A stretch of 64,000 bases of DNA from Paracoccus sp. S-4012 (GTDB lineage: Bacteria; Pseudomonadota; Alphaproteobacteria; Rhodobacterales; Rhodobacteraceae), in contig NZ_WKKA01000002.1 in the NCBI RefSeq assembly GCF_009674885.1, positions 1 to 64,000 on the forward strand. The letters run 5' to 3'. The first letter of the stretch is position 1; every line of letters begins with the position of its first letter. The notes beneath the pieces are model-generated. The model ran no database searches, was not told where the DNA came from, and saw only the letters and a program-made list of their open reading frames with translations. This document shows positions 7,628 through 16,273 of this stretch, piece by piece. The translations under genes and the position numbers were made by a program.

Positions 7628-8917
7628 ATGGCCCTCGACGCGCCCACCACGATCGCGCCCTACGACGCGCCGGAGAAGGACCTTTACGCCATCGGCGAGA
7701 TGCCGCCGCTCGGCCATGTCCCGAAGCAGATGCACGCCTGGGCGATCCGGCGCGAGCGTCACGGCGAGCCGGACAAGGCCATGCAGCTCGAGGTCGTGGA
7801 CACGCCCACTATCGACAGCAACGAGGTGCTGGTCCTCGTGATGGCGGCGGGCGTCAACTACAACGGCGTCTGGGCGGGCCTCGGCGTGCCGATCAGCCCC
7901 TTCGACGGCCACAGGCAGCCCTATCACATCGCCGGATCGGACGCCTCGGGGATCGTCTGGGCCGTGGGCGACAAGGTGAAGAACTGGAAGGTGGGCGACC
8001 AGGTCGTCATCCACTGCAACCAGGACGACGGCAACGACGAGGAGTGCAACGGCGGCGACCCAATGTTCTCGCCCACGCAGCGGATCTGGGGCTACGAGAC
8101 GCCCGACGGCAGCTTCGCCCAGTTCACCCGCGTGCAGGCGCAGCAGCTGATGCCACGCCCGCGCCACCTGACCTGGGAGGAGAGCGCCTGCTACACGCTG
8201 ACGCTCGCCACCGCCTACCGGATGCTCTTCGGCCACCACCCGCATGAGCTGAAGCCGGGGCAGAACGTGCTGGTCTGGGGCGCCTCGGGGGGCCTCGGCT
8301 CCTACGCGATCCAGCTGGTGAACGCGGCGGGCGGCAACGCCATCGGTGTGATCTCGGACGAGGACAAGCGCGACTTCGTCATGGCGCTCGGCGCCAAGGG
8401 CGTGATCAACCGCAAGGAGTTCAACTGCTGGGGCGCGCTGCCGACCGTCAACACGCCGGAATACAAGGCCTGGTTCGACGAGGCGCGGCGCTTCGGCAAG
8501 GCGATCTGGGACATCACCGGCAAGGGCAACAACGTCGACATCGTCTTCGAGCATCCGGGCGAGTCGACCTTCCCGGTCAGCACCTTTGTCTGCAAGAAGG
8601 GCGGCATGGTGGTGATCTGCGCCGGGACCAGCGGCTTCAACTGCACCTTCGACGTGCGCTACATGTGGATGCACCAGAAGCGCCTGCAGGGCAGCCATTT
8701 CGCGCATCTGAAGCAGGCCGCCTCCGCCAACCGCCTGATGCTGGAGCGGCGCCTCGATCCCTGCATGTCCGAGGTTTTCCCCTGGGAGGAGATCCCGGCC
8801 GCCCACGTCAAGATGATGAAGAACCAGCACAAGCCGGGCAACATGGCGGTGCTGGTGCAGGCGCCGCGGACCGGCTTGCGGACCTTCGAGGACGCGCTCG
8901 AGGCCGGGCGCGGCTAG
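7628..8917 (+). CDS. ccr: Crotonyl-CoA carboxylase/reductase
   Basis: 429 residues, full length for Ccr. It belongs to the zinc-free MDR superfamily: a catalytic N-domain with NYNGVWAGLG and SDASGIVWAVGDKVKNWKVG, a nucleotide-binding motif VWGASGGLGSYAIQLV, and the Ccr-typical insert and C-terminus (CNQDDGNDEECNGGDPMF, RYMWMHQKRLQGSHFAHL). The enzyme reductively carboxylates crotonyl-CoA to ethylmalonyl-CoA with NADPH and CO2, the committed step before ecm. The start follows a GAAGGAGAAC ribosome-binding site. A GGTGCGTGC hairpin lies just after the stop. Confidence 0.96.
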   Translation: MALDAPTTIAPYDAPEKDLYAIGEMPPLGHVPKQMHAWAIRRERHGEPDKAMQLEVVDTPTIDSNEVLVLVMAAGVNYNGVWAGLGVPISPFDGHRQPYHIAGSDASGIVWAVGDKVKNWKVGDQVVIHCNQDDGNDEECNGGDPMFSPTQRIWGYETPDGSFAQFTRVQAQQLMPRPRHLTWEESACYTLTLATAYRMLFGHHPHELKPGQNVLVWGASGGLGSYAIQLVNAAGGNAIGVISDEDKRDFVMALGAKGVINRKEFNCWGALPTVNTPEYKAWFDEARRFGKAIWDITGKGNNVDIVFEHPGESTFPVSTFVCKKGGMVVICAGTSGFNCTFDVRYMWMHQKRLQGSHFAHLKQAASANRLMLERRLDPCMSEVFPWEEIPAAHVKMMKNQHKPGNMAVLVQAPRTGLRTFEDALEAGRG

Positions 8918-8927
8918 GACGGTGTCG

Positions 8928-8948
8928 GGTGCGTGCTTCGCACGCACC
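8928..8948. repeat. Palindromic hairpin, family A (copy 1)
   Basis: GGTGCGTGC and GCACGCACC flank a TTC loop: a perfect 9-bp stem 10 bases after the ccr stop. Nearly the same hairpin occurs twice after rlmN (28875-28895 and 28917-28937), so it is a dispersed intergenic palindrome that may also help end transcription. There is no T-run. Confidence 0.8.
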
Positions 8949-8960
8949 GCTGCGCTCGCC

Positions 8961-9281
8961 TCAATAGTTCCCCGGCGGATCGCTGGCCGGGAACGATTCG
9001 TCCGATGCCTCGTCCGTGCGGTCCCACCCGCGCCGCGGGGCGTCGCGCATCGCTTCGGGCCCGGCGGGACGGACGAAACAGGCATCGGCTGCTTCGCCAG
9101 CATCGGCGGCGACGTCGGGATGGATCGCCGCAAGGCTGGAGGCCTGCGCCCGCCCGCCCTCGCTCGGGGACTGATCCCGGTGCCGCCGCGGGGCATTCCG
9201 ATTCGTCAGCATCGCGATCAGCGCCGCAACGCCGGCCACCGCCAGCAGGGTGGTTAACGAGATTGATCGACGTCTAGGCAC
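8961..9281 (-). CDS. Small single-span membrane protein, unknown function
   Basis: 106 residues from a GTG at 9281 preceded by AAGGGAG; in-frame ATGs at 9335 and 9332 are possible but lack a good site. A basic N-terminus (PRRRS) leads into one hydrophobic segment ([19 protein letters not shown]), then an Arg/Ala-rich region and a tail ending [16 protein letters not shown]. That acidic Ser/Pro tail is a recurrent C-terminal motif in small alphaproteobacterial proteins. I do not know the function. It diverges from serC. Confidence 0.55.
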   Translation of the reverse strand: MPRRRSISLTTLLAVAGVAALIAMLTNRNAPRRHRDQSPSEGGRAQASSLAAIHPDVAADAGEAADACFVRPAGPEAMRDAPRRGWDRTDEASDESFPASDPPGNY

Positions 9282-9375
9282 GGCCTCAGCTCCCTTGATC
9301 TGGACGCCCCGGCGCAGACCACCGCGGCGCATCATCAACGGCTTGCGCGGCCAAGGGTTTCCTTCTTGCTGCAAC

Positions 9376-9426
9376 GCCCCGTTTCCGATAGACGCAACAG
9401 CGGGACACCCCTTCCCAACGAGGGGC
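9376..9426 (+). ncRNA. serC leader RNA motif
   Basis: Two short hairpins lie 20-70 bases upstream of serC: CCCG (9378-9381) with CGGG (9401-9404), and CCCCT (9408-9412) with AGGGG (9421-9425) closing a TCCCAACG loop. The sequence between (TTTCCGATAGACGCAACAG) and the position just upstream of serC match the serC RNA motif described in alphaproteobacteria. It is thought to be a cis-regulatory element, possibly bound by a protein; its ligand is not known. Confidence 0.75.
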
Positions 9427-9446
9427 ATTCAGGCTGGAAGGCTGAC

Positions 9447-10598
9447 ATGAAAGACCACATGACCCCGGCCGCGCGGCCGGCCAATCCGCGCTTTTCTTCG
9501 GGCCCCTGCGCGAAGATCCCCGGCTTCACCCTCGACATGCTGGCAGGTGCGCCCCTCGGGCGCTCGCACCGTGCCGCGCCCGGCAAGGGCAAGCTCAAGC
9601 GCGCCATCGACCTCACGCGCGAGGTGCTGGGCGTGCCCGCCGACTACCGCATCGGCATCGTCCCGGCCTCCGACACGGGCGCGGTCGAGATGGCGATGTG
9701 GGCCATGCTCGGTGCCCGCCCGGTCGAGATGCTCGCCTGGGAGAGCTTCGGCGAGGGCTGGGTCACGGACGCCGTCAAGCAGCTGAAGCTGGCCGACGCG
9801 AAGGTGACACGCGCCGACTATGGCCGCCTGCCCGACCTCGCCGTCGTGGACTGGGACCGCGACGTGGTCTTCACCTGGAACGGCACCACCTCAGGCGTGC
9901 GCGTGCCGAACGGCGATGTGATCCCGGCGGACCGCGCCGGGCTGACCATCTGCGACGCGACCTCGGCAGCCTTCGCGATGGAGCTGCCGTGGTCGAAGCT
10001 CGATGTCACCACCTTCTCCTGGCAGAAGGTGCTGGGCGGCGAGGGCGGGCATGGCGTCCTGATCCTCTCGCCGCGCGCGGTCGAGCGGCTCGAGACCTTC
10101 ACCCCCGACCGGCCGCTTCCAAAAATTTTCCGCATGACCAAGGGCGGCAAGCTGATCGAGGGCATCTTCCAGGGCGAGACGATCAACACCCCCTCGATGC
10201 TCTGCGTAGAGGACTACATCGTCGCCCTCCAATGGGCGCAGTCGATCGGCGGGTTGCCGGCGCTGATCGCGCGGGCCGAGGCGAATGCGAAGGCTGTGCG
10301 CGACTTCTGCGACGCCCGCGACTGGATCGCGAACCTTGCCGAGGACCCGGCCACAGCGTCGACCACCTCGGTCTGCCTGCGCTTCACCGACCCGGCGATC
10401 CGCGACGGCGCTGCCTTTGCCAAGGCGGTCGCAAAGCGGCTGGAGACGGAAGGCGTGGGCCTCGACCTCGGCGCATATCGCGATGCGCCGCCGGGCCTGC
10501 GGATCTGGTGCGGCTCGACGGTGGAGGCCTCGGATGTCGAGGCGCTGCTGCCTTGGATCGAGTGGGGTTACAGGGCGGAACTCGCCGCACAGGCGTGA
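9447..10598 (+). CDS. serC: Phosphoserine aminotransferase
   Basis: 383 residues from the ATG at 9447, chosen because it follows the serC leader and an AGGCTGGAAGG site; an upstream in-frame start would begin inside the leader. The class V aminotransferase features are an opening [13 protein letters not shown], the phosphate-binding [11 protein letters not shown] and the PLP-lysine loop [16 protein letters not shown]. It converts 3-phosphohydroxypyruvate to phosphoserine with glutamate and probably forms an operon with serA, 100 bases downstream. This is the longer alphaproteobacterial SerC type. Confidence 0.96.
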   Translation: MKDHMTPAARPANPRFSSGPCAKIPGFTLDMLAGAPLGRSHRAAPGKGKLKRAIDLTREVLGVPADYRIGIVPASDTGAVEMAMWAMLGARPVEMLAWESFGEGWVTDAVKQLKLADAKVTRADYGRLPDLAVVDWDRDVVFTWNGTTSGVRVPNGDVIPADRAGLTICDATSAAFAMELPWSKLDVTTFSWQKVLGGEGGHGVLILSPRAVERLETFTPDRPLPKIFRMTKGGKLIEGIFQGETINTPSMLCVEDYIVALQWAQSIGGLPALIARAEANAKAVRDFCDARDWIANLAEDPATASTTSVCLRFTDPAIRDGAAFAKAVAKRLETEGVGLDLGAYRDAPPGLRIWCGSTVEASDVEALLPWIEWGYRAELAAQA

Positions 10599-10603
10599 CG
10601 TCG

Positions 10604-10652
10604 CGGGGGCGCTGCCCCCGCACCCTCGGGATATTTTCAGACAGAAGAAACA
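10604..10652. repeat. Intergenic palindromic repeat, family B (copy 1)
   Basis: CGGGGGC-GCT-GCCCCCG hairpin followed by CACCCTCGGGATATTTT and ACAGAAGAA. Related segments occur at 32689-32730, 43017-43053 and 43171-43224. In this copy it lies between serC and serA; the stem plus the following TTTT could act as an attenuator within the operon. Confidence 0.7.
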
Positions 10653-10698
10653 AGGCAGGCGAGCGCCGTTTGCGCCCTGCCGGTTCAGGAGAACGCAG

Positions 10699-12288
10699 AT
10701 GGCACCGAAGGTTCTGGTTTCGGACGCGCTGAGCGAGACCGCCGTGCAGATCTTCCGCGACCGCGGGGTGGAGGTCGACTACCTCCCCGCCCTCGGCAAG
10801 GACAAGGAGAAGCTGGCAGAGGTGATCGGCCAGTATGACGGCCTCGCCATCCGCTCGGCCACGAAGGTGACGGAAAAGCTGCTCGAGCGCGCGGCCAATC
10901 TCAAGGTGATCGGCCGCGCCGGCATCGGCGTCGACAATGTCGACATCCCCGCCGCCAGCAAGCGCGGCGTGATCGTGATGAACACGCCCTTCGGCAACAG
11001 CGTGACCACCGCCGAGCACGCCATCGCCATGATGTTCGCCGTCGCACGCCAGCTGCCCGAGGCCTCGGCCTCGACCCATGCCGGCAAGTGGGAGAAGAAC
11101 CGCTTCATGGGGGTCGAGCTCTTCAACAAGACCCTCGGCGTGATCGGGGCGGGCAATATCGGCTCGATCGTCATCAACCGCGCGCTTGGGCTGCACATGA
11201 AGGTGCTGGCCTACGACCCCTTCCTCACCGAGGAGCGCGCGGACGAGATCGGCGCGCGCAAGGTCGAACTCGACGAACTGCTGGAGAAGGCCGACTTCAT
11301 CACGCTGCATGTGCCGCTGACCGACAGGACCCGCGGCATTATCTCGGCCGAAGCGCTGGCGAAGGCCAAGCCGGGCGTGCGGATCGTCAACTGCGCCCGT
11401 GGCGGGCTGGTGGACGAGGCGGCACTGGCCGAGGCGCTGAGGTCGGGCCATGTCGCGGGCGCCGCCTTCGACGTGTTCGAAACCGAACCGGCGACGGAAA
11501 GCCCGCTCTTCGGGCTGCCGAACGTGGTGGTGACCCCGCATCTCGGCGCCTCGACCACCGAGGCACAGGAGAATGTGGCCCTGCAGGTGGCCGAGCAGAT
11601 GGCAGACTATCTGCTGACCGGCGCGGTGCAGAACGCGCTCAACATGCCTTCGGTCACGGCCGAGGAGGCGAAGGTCATGGGGCCGTGGATCAGGCTGGCC
11701 GGACACCTCGGCGCCTTCATCGGTCAGATGACGGACGAGCCGATCCGCGCCATCAACATCCTCTATGACGGCGTCGCGTCCGAGATGAACCTGCAGGCGC
11801 TCAACGCGGCCGTCATTGCCGGCGTGATGAAGCCCGCCAACCCGGATGTGAACATGGTCTCGGCCCCGGTAGTTGCGAAGGAGCGCGGCATCCAGATCGC
11901 CACCACGACGCAGGACAAGTCGGGCGTCTATGACGGCTATATCAAGGTCACGATGGTCTCGGACCGCGAGCGCGCCATCGCCGGGACCGTGTTCAGCGAC
12001 GGCAAGCCGCGCTTCATCCAGATCCGCGGCATCAACATGGATGCCGAGATCGGGCGCCACATGCTCTACACCCGCAACCGCGACGTGCCGGGGGTGATCG
12101 GGACGCTGGGGATGACGCTCGGCGGTCTCGGCGTGAACATGGCAAACTTCTCGCTCGGCCGCGCGGCGGAGGGGGGCGACGCCATCGCGATCACCTATCT
12201 GGACGAGCCGCTGCGCGAGGATGTGCGCCAGGCGCTGCTGTCCACCGGCAAGTTCGAGCAGGTGCGGCCGCTGACCTTCGAGGTCTAA
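10699..12288 (+). CDS. serA: D-3-phosphoglycerate dehydrogenase
   Basis: 529 residues from the ATG at 10699 (CAGGAGAACGCAG upstream). Features in order: substrate domain with RSATKVT; NAD-binding GVIGAGNIGSIV; catalytic residues in NCARGGLVDEAAL (Arg), FDVFETEP (Glu) and VTPHLGAST (His); an intervening ASB domain; and a C-terminal ACT domain (RDVPGVIGTLG...NMANFSLGR). This is the long form that can be feedback-inhibited by serine. It catalyses the first step of serine synthesis and is paired with serC. Confidence 0.97.
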   Translation: MAPKVLVSDALSETAVQIFRDRGVEVDYLPALGKDKEKLAEVIGQYDGLAIRSATKVTEKLLERAANLKVIGRAGIGVDNVDIPAASKRGVIVMNTPFGNSVTTAEHAIAMMFAVARQLPEASASTHAGKWEKNRFMGVELFNKTLGVIGAGNIGSIVINRALGLHMKVLAYDPFLTEERADEIGARKVELDELLEKADFITLHVPLTDRTRGIISAEALAKAKPGVRIVNCARGGLVDEAALAEALRSGHVAGAAFDVFETEPATESPLFGLPNVVVTPHLGASTTEAQENVALQVAEQMADYLLTGAVQNALNMPSVTAEEAKVMGPWIRLAGHLGAFIGQMTDEPIRAINILYDGVASEMNLQALNAAVIAGVMKPANPDVNMVSAPVVAKERGIQIATTTQDKSGVYDGYIKVTMVSDRERAIAGTVFSDGKPRFIQIRGINMDAEIGRHMLYTRNRDVPGVIGTLGMTLGGLGVNMANFSLGRAAEGGDAIAITYLDEPLREDVRQALLSTGKFEQVRPLTFEV

Positions 12289-12344
12289 GCCCCCGGAACC
12301 GCCGCCCCGGCCGCTTGGTTGGCCGGGGTGGAGGGAGGTCTGTC

Positions 12345-13079
12345 ATGCGCGTCTACGCGGTCGGCGACATCCACGGACAGACCCCGCATCTGCGCGTGGC
12401 CCATGCCCTGATCGCCGCCGATCGTCGGCGTTGCGGCGACGCCGGCGCGCGGGTCGTGCATCTGGGCGATCTCGTCGCCAAGGGTCCCGATTCGCGCGGC
12501 ACGATCGAACTGCTGATGGCGGGACAGGCGGCGGGCGCGCCCTGGCTGGTGCTGAAGGGCAATCACGACCGCATGTTCTCGCTGTTTCTCGACGACCCGG
12601 AGGCGCGCGATCCGGGGATGCAGTCGGAGGGCCGCTGGATCGACCCGGAGAATGGCGGCGACGTGGTGCTGGAGAGCTACGCGTTGCGCGATCCGGCGGG
12701 GCGGCCGCTGGCCGAGGTGCATGCCGAGGCGGTTGCCGCCGTGCCGCAGGCGCAGCGCGACTGGCTCGCGGCGCTGCCGGGCTGGCATCTGACGCCGCTT
12801 GCGCTGTTCGTGCATGCGGGCATCCGGCCGGGAGTGGACCTGCAGGCGCAGGACGAGACGGACCTGCTGTGGATCCGAAAGCCATTCCAGACCGACACCC
12901 GCGACCATGGCGTTCTGGTCGTGCATGGCCACACACCGCACCGCCAGGTCCGTCATCACGGCAACCGGCTCAACATCGACACCGATGCCGCCAGCGGCGG
13001 GCCCGTCTCGGCCGTGGTGATCGAGGCCGAGGGGGTGTTTCTGCTGACCGAGGATGGCAGGAAGGAGGTGAGACCCTGA
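12345..13079 (+). CDS. PPP-type serine/threonine phosphatase-like metallophosphoesterase
   Basis: 244 residues from the ATG at 12345, which follows a GGAGGGAGG site. The metal-binding motifs appear in order: VGDIHGQ, HLGDLVAKGPDS, LKGNHDRM, FVHAGIRPG and VVHGHTPH. This set is diagnostic of calcineurin-like PPP-family phosphatases, similar to phage-lambda-type and ApaH-like enzymes. The substrate is unknown. It follows serA by 56 bases and precedes hspQ. Confidence 0.88.
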   Translation: MRVYAVGDIHGQTPHLRVAHALIAADRRRCGDAGARVVHLGDLVAKGPDSRGTIELLMAGQAAGAPWLVLKGNHDRMFSLFLDDPEARDPGMQSEGRWIDPENGGDVVLESYALRDPAGRPLAEVHAEAVAAVPQAQRDWLAALPGWHLTPLALFVHAGIRPGVDLQAQDETDLLWIRKPFQTDTRDHGVLVVHGHTPHRQVRHHGNRLNIDTDAASGGPVSAVVIEAEGVFLLTEDGRKEVRP

Positions 13080-13150
13080 CCGGAGCGCGCACCTCGGGCC
13101 GCGGTGGACTCACGCCCCGCCCACACCTATATCGACGGATCACGAGGCGC

Positions 13151-13480
13151 ATGATGATCCCCAAGACCGCGAAATTCTCACTCGGACAGGTGGTCCGGCA
13201 CCGCAAGCACCCGTTCCGCGGGGTGGTCTTCGATGTCGATCCCGAATTTGCCAATACCGAGGAATGGTACGATTCGATCCCGGCCGAGGCGCGCCCGGCG
13301 CGCGACCAGCCCTATTACCACCTGCTGGCCGAGAACGAGGCGACCTTCTACGTGGCCTATGTCTCCGAGCAGAACCTGCTGGCCGACGATGACGGCGGTC
13401 CGGTCGAGCATCCCGAAGTGGACGAGCTCTTCGGCGAGTTCGAGGACGGCCGCTACCCGGTGCAGGGCTTCATGAACTGA
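13151..13480 (+). CDS. hspQ: Heat shock protein HspQ (hemimethylated DNA-binding YccV-like)
   Basis: 109 residues with the full HspQ pattern: KFSLGQVVRHRKHPFRGVVF, DVDPEFANTEEWYDSIP, DQPYYHLLAENEATFYVAYV and SEQNLLADD. HspQ stimulates and is degraded by the Lon protease in enterobacteria; the same fold was first described as a hemimethylated-DNA-binding domain. The ATG at 13151 is followed at once by a second ATG (13154); either could be used. It is monocistronic or follows the phosphatase. Confidence 0.93.
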   Translation: MMIPKTAKFSLGQVVRHRKHPFRGVVFDVDPEFANTEEWYDSIPAEARPARDQPYYHLLAENEATFYVAYVSEQNLLADDDGGPVEHPEVDELFGEFEDGRYPVQGFMN

Positions 13481-13494
13481 AGCCCCGCCCGCCG

Positions 13495-13992
13495 TCAGGC
13501 GGCGCGCGCCTCCCCCCGGCCGAGGCAGAACATCAGCACGTTGCGGTGCTCCACGCGGCGATAGCGCACCCGCTCGGCCAGGGTGCCGAGGAGGTAGAGG
13601 CCGAAGCCGCCCTCCGGCAGGCCCGCGGGCAGCGCGGCGCGCTCGAAGCATCCTTCCGGCGCCGCCTCGCCTTCGTCGCAGACGAGGCAGCAGAGGCTCT
13701 CGCCGCGGACCACCACCGACAGCCGGATGCGCGCGCCCTGCCGCGGCCAGCCGCCATCGGGGGCCGCATGCTCGACGATGTTGTTCAGGACCTCCGCCAT
13801 CGCCAGCTCCAGGCGGCCGAGGTTCTCGGGGCCGCAGAGGGGGCCGAAGCGCGCCCTGAGCGCGACGAGCGCGGCGCGGATTTCCAGCGGGTCGGGATGC
13901 AGCTGCCGCTGGAAGCCCTGTTCGGGCGCGGCGCAGGCCGCGAAGGCGGGGGGCGGGCTGGTCGCGTCCTTTTTCAGCACCGGCAGCCCCAT
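13495..13992 (-). CDS. RsbW-like anti-sigma factor kinase (HATPase)
   Basis: 165 residues of the GHKL/HATPase_c fold. The N box is ELAMAEVLNNIVEHA, and a G-box-like EGGFGLYLLGTLAERVRY follows near the C-terminus. RsbW/SpoIIAB-type proteins bind a sigma factor or response regulator and phosphorylate an STAS antagonist. The STAS gene is directly upstream with a single base between them, so the two form a partner-switching pair. No PP2C phosphatase or sigma factor is adjacent, so the target must be encoded elsewhere. Confidence 0.85.
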   Translation of the reverse strand: MGLPVLKKDATSPPPAFAACAAPEQGFQRQLHPDPLEIRAALVALRARFGPLCGPENLGRLELAMAEVLNNIVEHAAPDGGWPRQGARIRLSVVVRGESLCCLVCDEGEAAPEGCFERAALPAGLPEGGFGLYLLGTLAERVRYRRVEHRNVLMFCLGRGEARAA

Positions 13993-13993
13993 C

Positions 13994-14326
13994 TCAGGCC
14001 CCTTCGCCGCTGCCCGGTGCCATCCCGCGGATGCGGAACACGCTGTCCATGCGCGTCAGACGGAACACCCGCTCGACATTCGGGCGCAAGCCGTCGAGTT
14101 CCAGGCTGCGCCCGCGCGGCATCGACTTCAGCACCGCGATGGTCGCGCCGAGCCCGGAGCTGTCCATGAAATCGACCCGACTGAGGTCGAGCACGACCGT
14201 TCGCCCGCTGGCGCCCAGCACGCGCCGCATCTCGTCCTTGAAGGCCGTCGCCACCGCCGCGTCGAGGCGCGCCTCGTCCACGCGGACATGCAGCACCTCG
14301 CCCTCGAGCCTCGTCTCCAGCTTCAT
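13994..14326 (-). CDS. STAS-domain anti-sigma factor antagonist (RsbV/SpoIIAA-like)
   Basis: 110 residues spanning one STAS domain. The phosphorylatable serine lies in VDFMDSSGLGATIAVLK, the standard D-S-S-G-L motif, after strand TVVLDLSR. In its unphosphorylated form such a protein sequesters the kinase and frees the sigma factor or other partner. It is first in a two-gene operon with the kinase downstream. Confidence 0.93.
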   Translation of the reverse strand: MKLETRLEGEVLHVRVDEARLDAAVATAFKDEMRRVLGASGRTVVLDLSRVDFMDSSGLGATIAVLKSMPRGRSLELDGLRPNVERVFRLTRMDSVFRIRGMAPGSGEGA

Positions 14327-14407
14327 GCCCGCCTCCGATTGCGGTTCCCTCGCCGACGTCTCTACGCCAGAAAGGTTTCGATCCGGTTAGCCGTCAGGGG
14401 GCGACAG

Positions 14408-15583
14408 ATGAACCATGTCTACATCCTCGGCGCCGCGCGCACGCCGATGGGAGGCTTGCAGGGTAGCCTCGGAGCCGTGCCGGCGCCGCAGCTCGGCGGG
14501 GCGGCGATCAGCGCCGCCCTCGACCGCGCGGGCGTGGCCGCGGCCGAGGTCGATTCGGTCATCATGGGCTGCGTGCTGCCGGCCGGTCAGGGGCAGGCGC
14601 CGGCCCGGCAGGCGGGATTCGCGGCCGGGTTGCCCGAGAGCGTTCCGGCGACCACGCTGAACAAGATGTGCGGCTCCGGCATGCAGGCGGTGATGATGGC
14701 CGCCGATGCGATCGGGGCGGGCTCGACCACGACGGTCGTGGCGGGCGGGATGGAGAGCATGACCCTCGCGCCCTACCTGCTGCCGAAGATGCGCGGCGGC
14801 GCGCGGCTCGGGCATGGCCAGGTGATGGATTCGATGTTCCTCGACGGGCTCGAGGACGCTTATGACCGCGGCCCGGACGGGTCAGGGCGGCTGATGGGCA
14901 CCTTCGCCGAGGACTGCGCGCAGGCGTTCCAGTTCACCCGCGAGGCGCAGGACGCCTATGCGCTCGCCTCGCTGGAGCGCGCCAGTGCCGCCATCGCCTC
15001 GGGCGGTTTTGCGGCCGAGGTGGTGCCGGTGACGGTCGCCGGGCGAAAGGGCGAGGCGGTGGTGGACACCGACGAGCAGCCGGGCAGCGCGCGGCCCGAG
15101 AAGATCCCGACGCTGAAGCCCGCCTTCCGCAAGGACGGGACGGTGACGGCGGCCAACAGCTCCTCGATCTCGGACGGGGCCGCGGCGCTCGTGATCTCGG
15201 GCCGGGCGGAGGTGGCGCGGGCGCGGATCGTCGGCCACGCCACCCACGCGCAGGCGCCGTCCGAGTTCCCGACTGCGCCGGTGCCGGCGGCCGAGAAGCT
15301 GCTGGCGAAGATTGGCTGGAGCAAGGACGACGTGGACCTGTGGGAGGTCAACGAGGCCTTCGCGGTCGTGCCGATGGCCTTCATGCAGAAGATGGGCCTG
15401 CCCCACGACCGGGTGAACGTGAACGGCGGCGCCTGCGCGCTCGGGCATCCGATCGGGGCATCGGGGGCGCGGATCATCGTGACGCTGCTCCATGCGCTCG
15501 AGGCGCGGGGGCTCAGGCGCGGGGTCGCGGCGATCTGCATCGGCGGCGGCGAGGGGACGGCCATCGCGATCGAGCGGGTCTGA
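14408..15583 (+). CDS. Acetyl-CoA C-acetyltransferase (thiolase)
   Basis: 391 residues, full length. The nucleophilic cysteine is in NKMCGSGMQAV (about residue 90), with GGMESMTLAPYLLPKMRGG, VNEAFAVVPM, the histidine loop GGACALGHPIGASGARI and the second cysteine in CIGGGEGTAIAIE. This is the biosynthetic-type thiolase that joins two acetyl-CoA into acetoacetyl-CoA, feeding the ethylmalonyl-CoA pathway or PHB. No phaB or phaC is next to it. The ATG at 14408 directly follows GGGCGACAG. Confidence 0.93.
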   Translation: MNHVYILGAARTPMGGLQGSLGAVPAPQLGGAAISAALDRAGVAAAEVDSVIMGCVLPAGQGQAPARQAGFAAGLPESVPATTLNKMCGSGMQAVMMAADAIGAGSTTTVVAGGMESMTLAPYLLPKMRGGARLGHGQVMDSMFLDGLEDAYDRGPDGSGRLMGTFAEDCAQAFQFTREAQDAYALASLERASAAIASGGFAAEVVPVTVAGRKGEAVVDTDEQPGSARPEKIPTLKPAFRKDGTVTAANSSSISDGAAALVISGRAEVARARIVGHATHAQAPSEFPTAPVPAAEKLLAKIGWSKDDVDLWEVNEAFAVVPMAFMQKMGLPHDRVNVNGGACALGHPIGASGARIIVTLLHALEARGLRRGVAAICIGGGEGTAIAIERV

Positions 15584-16047
15584 TGTCGAAGAGCGTCGGC
15601 CGGGTCGAGGCGGCGCTGCGTGAGGCGCGCCTCGGCGTGCGGATCGTGGAGCTGGGCGACTGCCGCACGGCGGAGGATGCGGCGGCGGCCTGTGACTGCG
15701 GGCTGGACCAGATCGTGAAGTCGATCCTGTTTGCGGATGACGCGGGCGGGTTGGCGCTGTTCCTGACCGCGGGCGGGAACCGGGTCGATCCAGACCGTGC
15801 CTCGGCGCTTGCGGGGCGGGCGCTCGGGCGGGCCGATGCGGGGGCGGTCCGCGCGGCGACGGGGTTTGCCATTGGCGGCGTGCCGCCGCTCGGCCATCTG
15901 ACGCCGGTTCCCGCCTGGTGGGACCCGCGGTTGTCGAAGTTCGACGAGGTCTGGGCTGCGGCCGGCACCCCGCGGCATGTGTTTGCGGCGCCGCCGGGCG
16001 AGCTGCTGCGCGCGACGGGCGCGAAACCCGCGGCATTCACGGCCTGA
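15583..16047 (+). CDS. YbaK/aminoacyl-tRNA deacylase domain protein
   Basis: 154 residues of the YbaK/ProX editing fold: QIVKSILFADDAGGLALFLT, then AATGFAIGGVPPLGHL and a closing region WDPRLSKFDEVWAAAGTPRHVF. Members hydrolyse mischarged tRNAs such as Cys- or Ala-tRNA-Pro. The ATG overlaps the thiolase TGA (TGATG), so it is translationally coupled. A role in tRNA editing is a family inference. Confidence 0.9.
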   Translation: MSKSVGRVEAALREARLGVRIVELGDCRTAEDAAAACDCGLDQIVKSILFADDAGGLALFLTAGGNRVDPDRASALAGRALGRADAGAVRAATGFAIGGVPPLGHLTPVPAWWDPRLSKFDEVWAAAGTPRHVFAAPPGELLRATGAKPAAFTA

Positions 16048-16115
16048 GGCCAAGCTCCCCGCTACCTCCCGCCCGTCCGCCAAAGCGGACGGGTCCGCGC
16101 CCGCCCGCCCCCAGG

Positions 16116-16176
16116 GCGGGCGCGTCTGCGCCCACCTTCGTGCGGGCGCGTCTGCGCCCACCTTCGTGCGGGCGCG
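16116..16176. repeat. 26-bp direct repeat, two perfect copies plus a partial
   Basis: The 26-base unit starting GCGGGCGCGTCTGCGCCCA occupies 16116-16141 and 16142-16167, and its first nine bases recur at 16168-16176. It contains a GGGCGC-GTCT-GCGCCC stem. It sits in the 226-bp gap between the YbaK-like gene and a convergent secreted-protein gene, where I see no coding signal. Confidence 0.85.
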
Positions 16177-16273
16177 GACCCTCTGCCTCGCTTCATCACT
16201 GTCGTGAGCGGGATCGGGTCACGCGCCCCGATCCCTTGCGCGGAAACGCCGCAGGTTGCGCTTGCGACAGCCC

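Noticed and set aside
7538-9196. A 552-codon antisense frame covering ccr
   Set aside because: Shadow of ccr; its sequence is low in complexity and rich in Arg and His.
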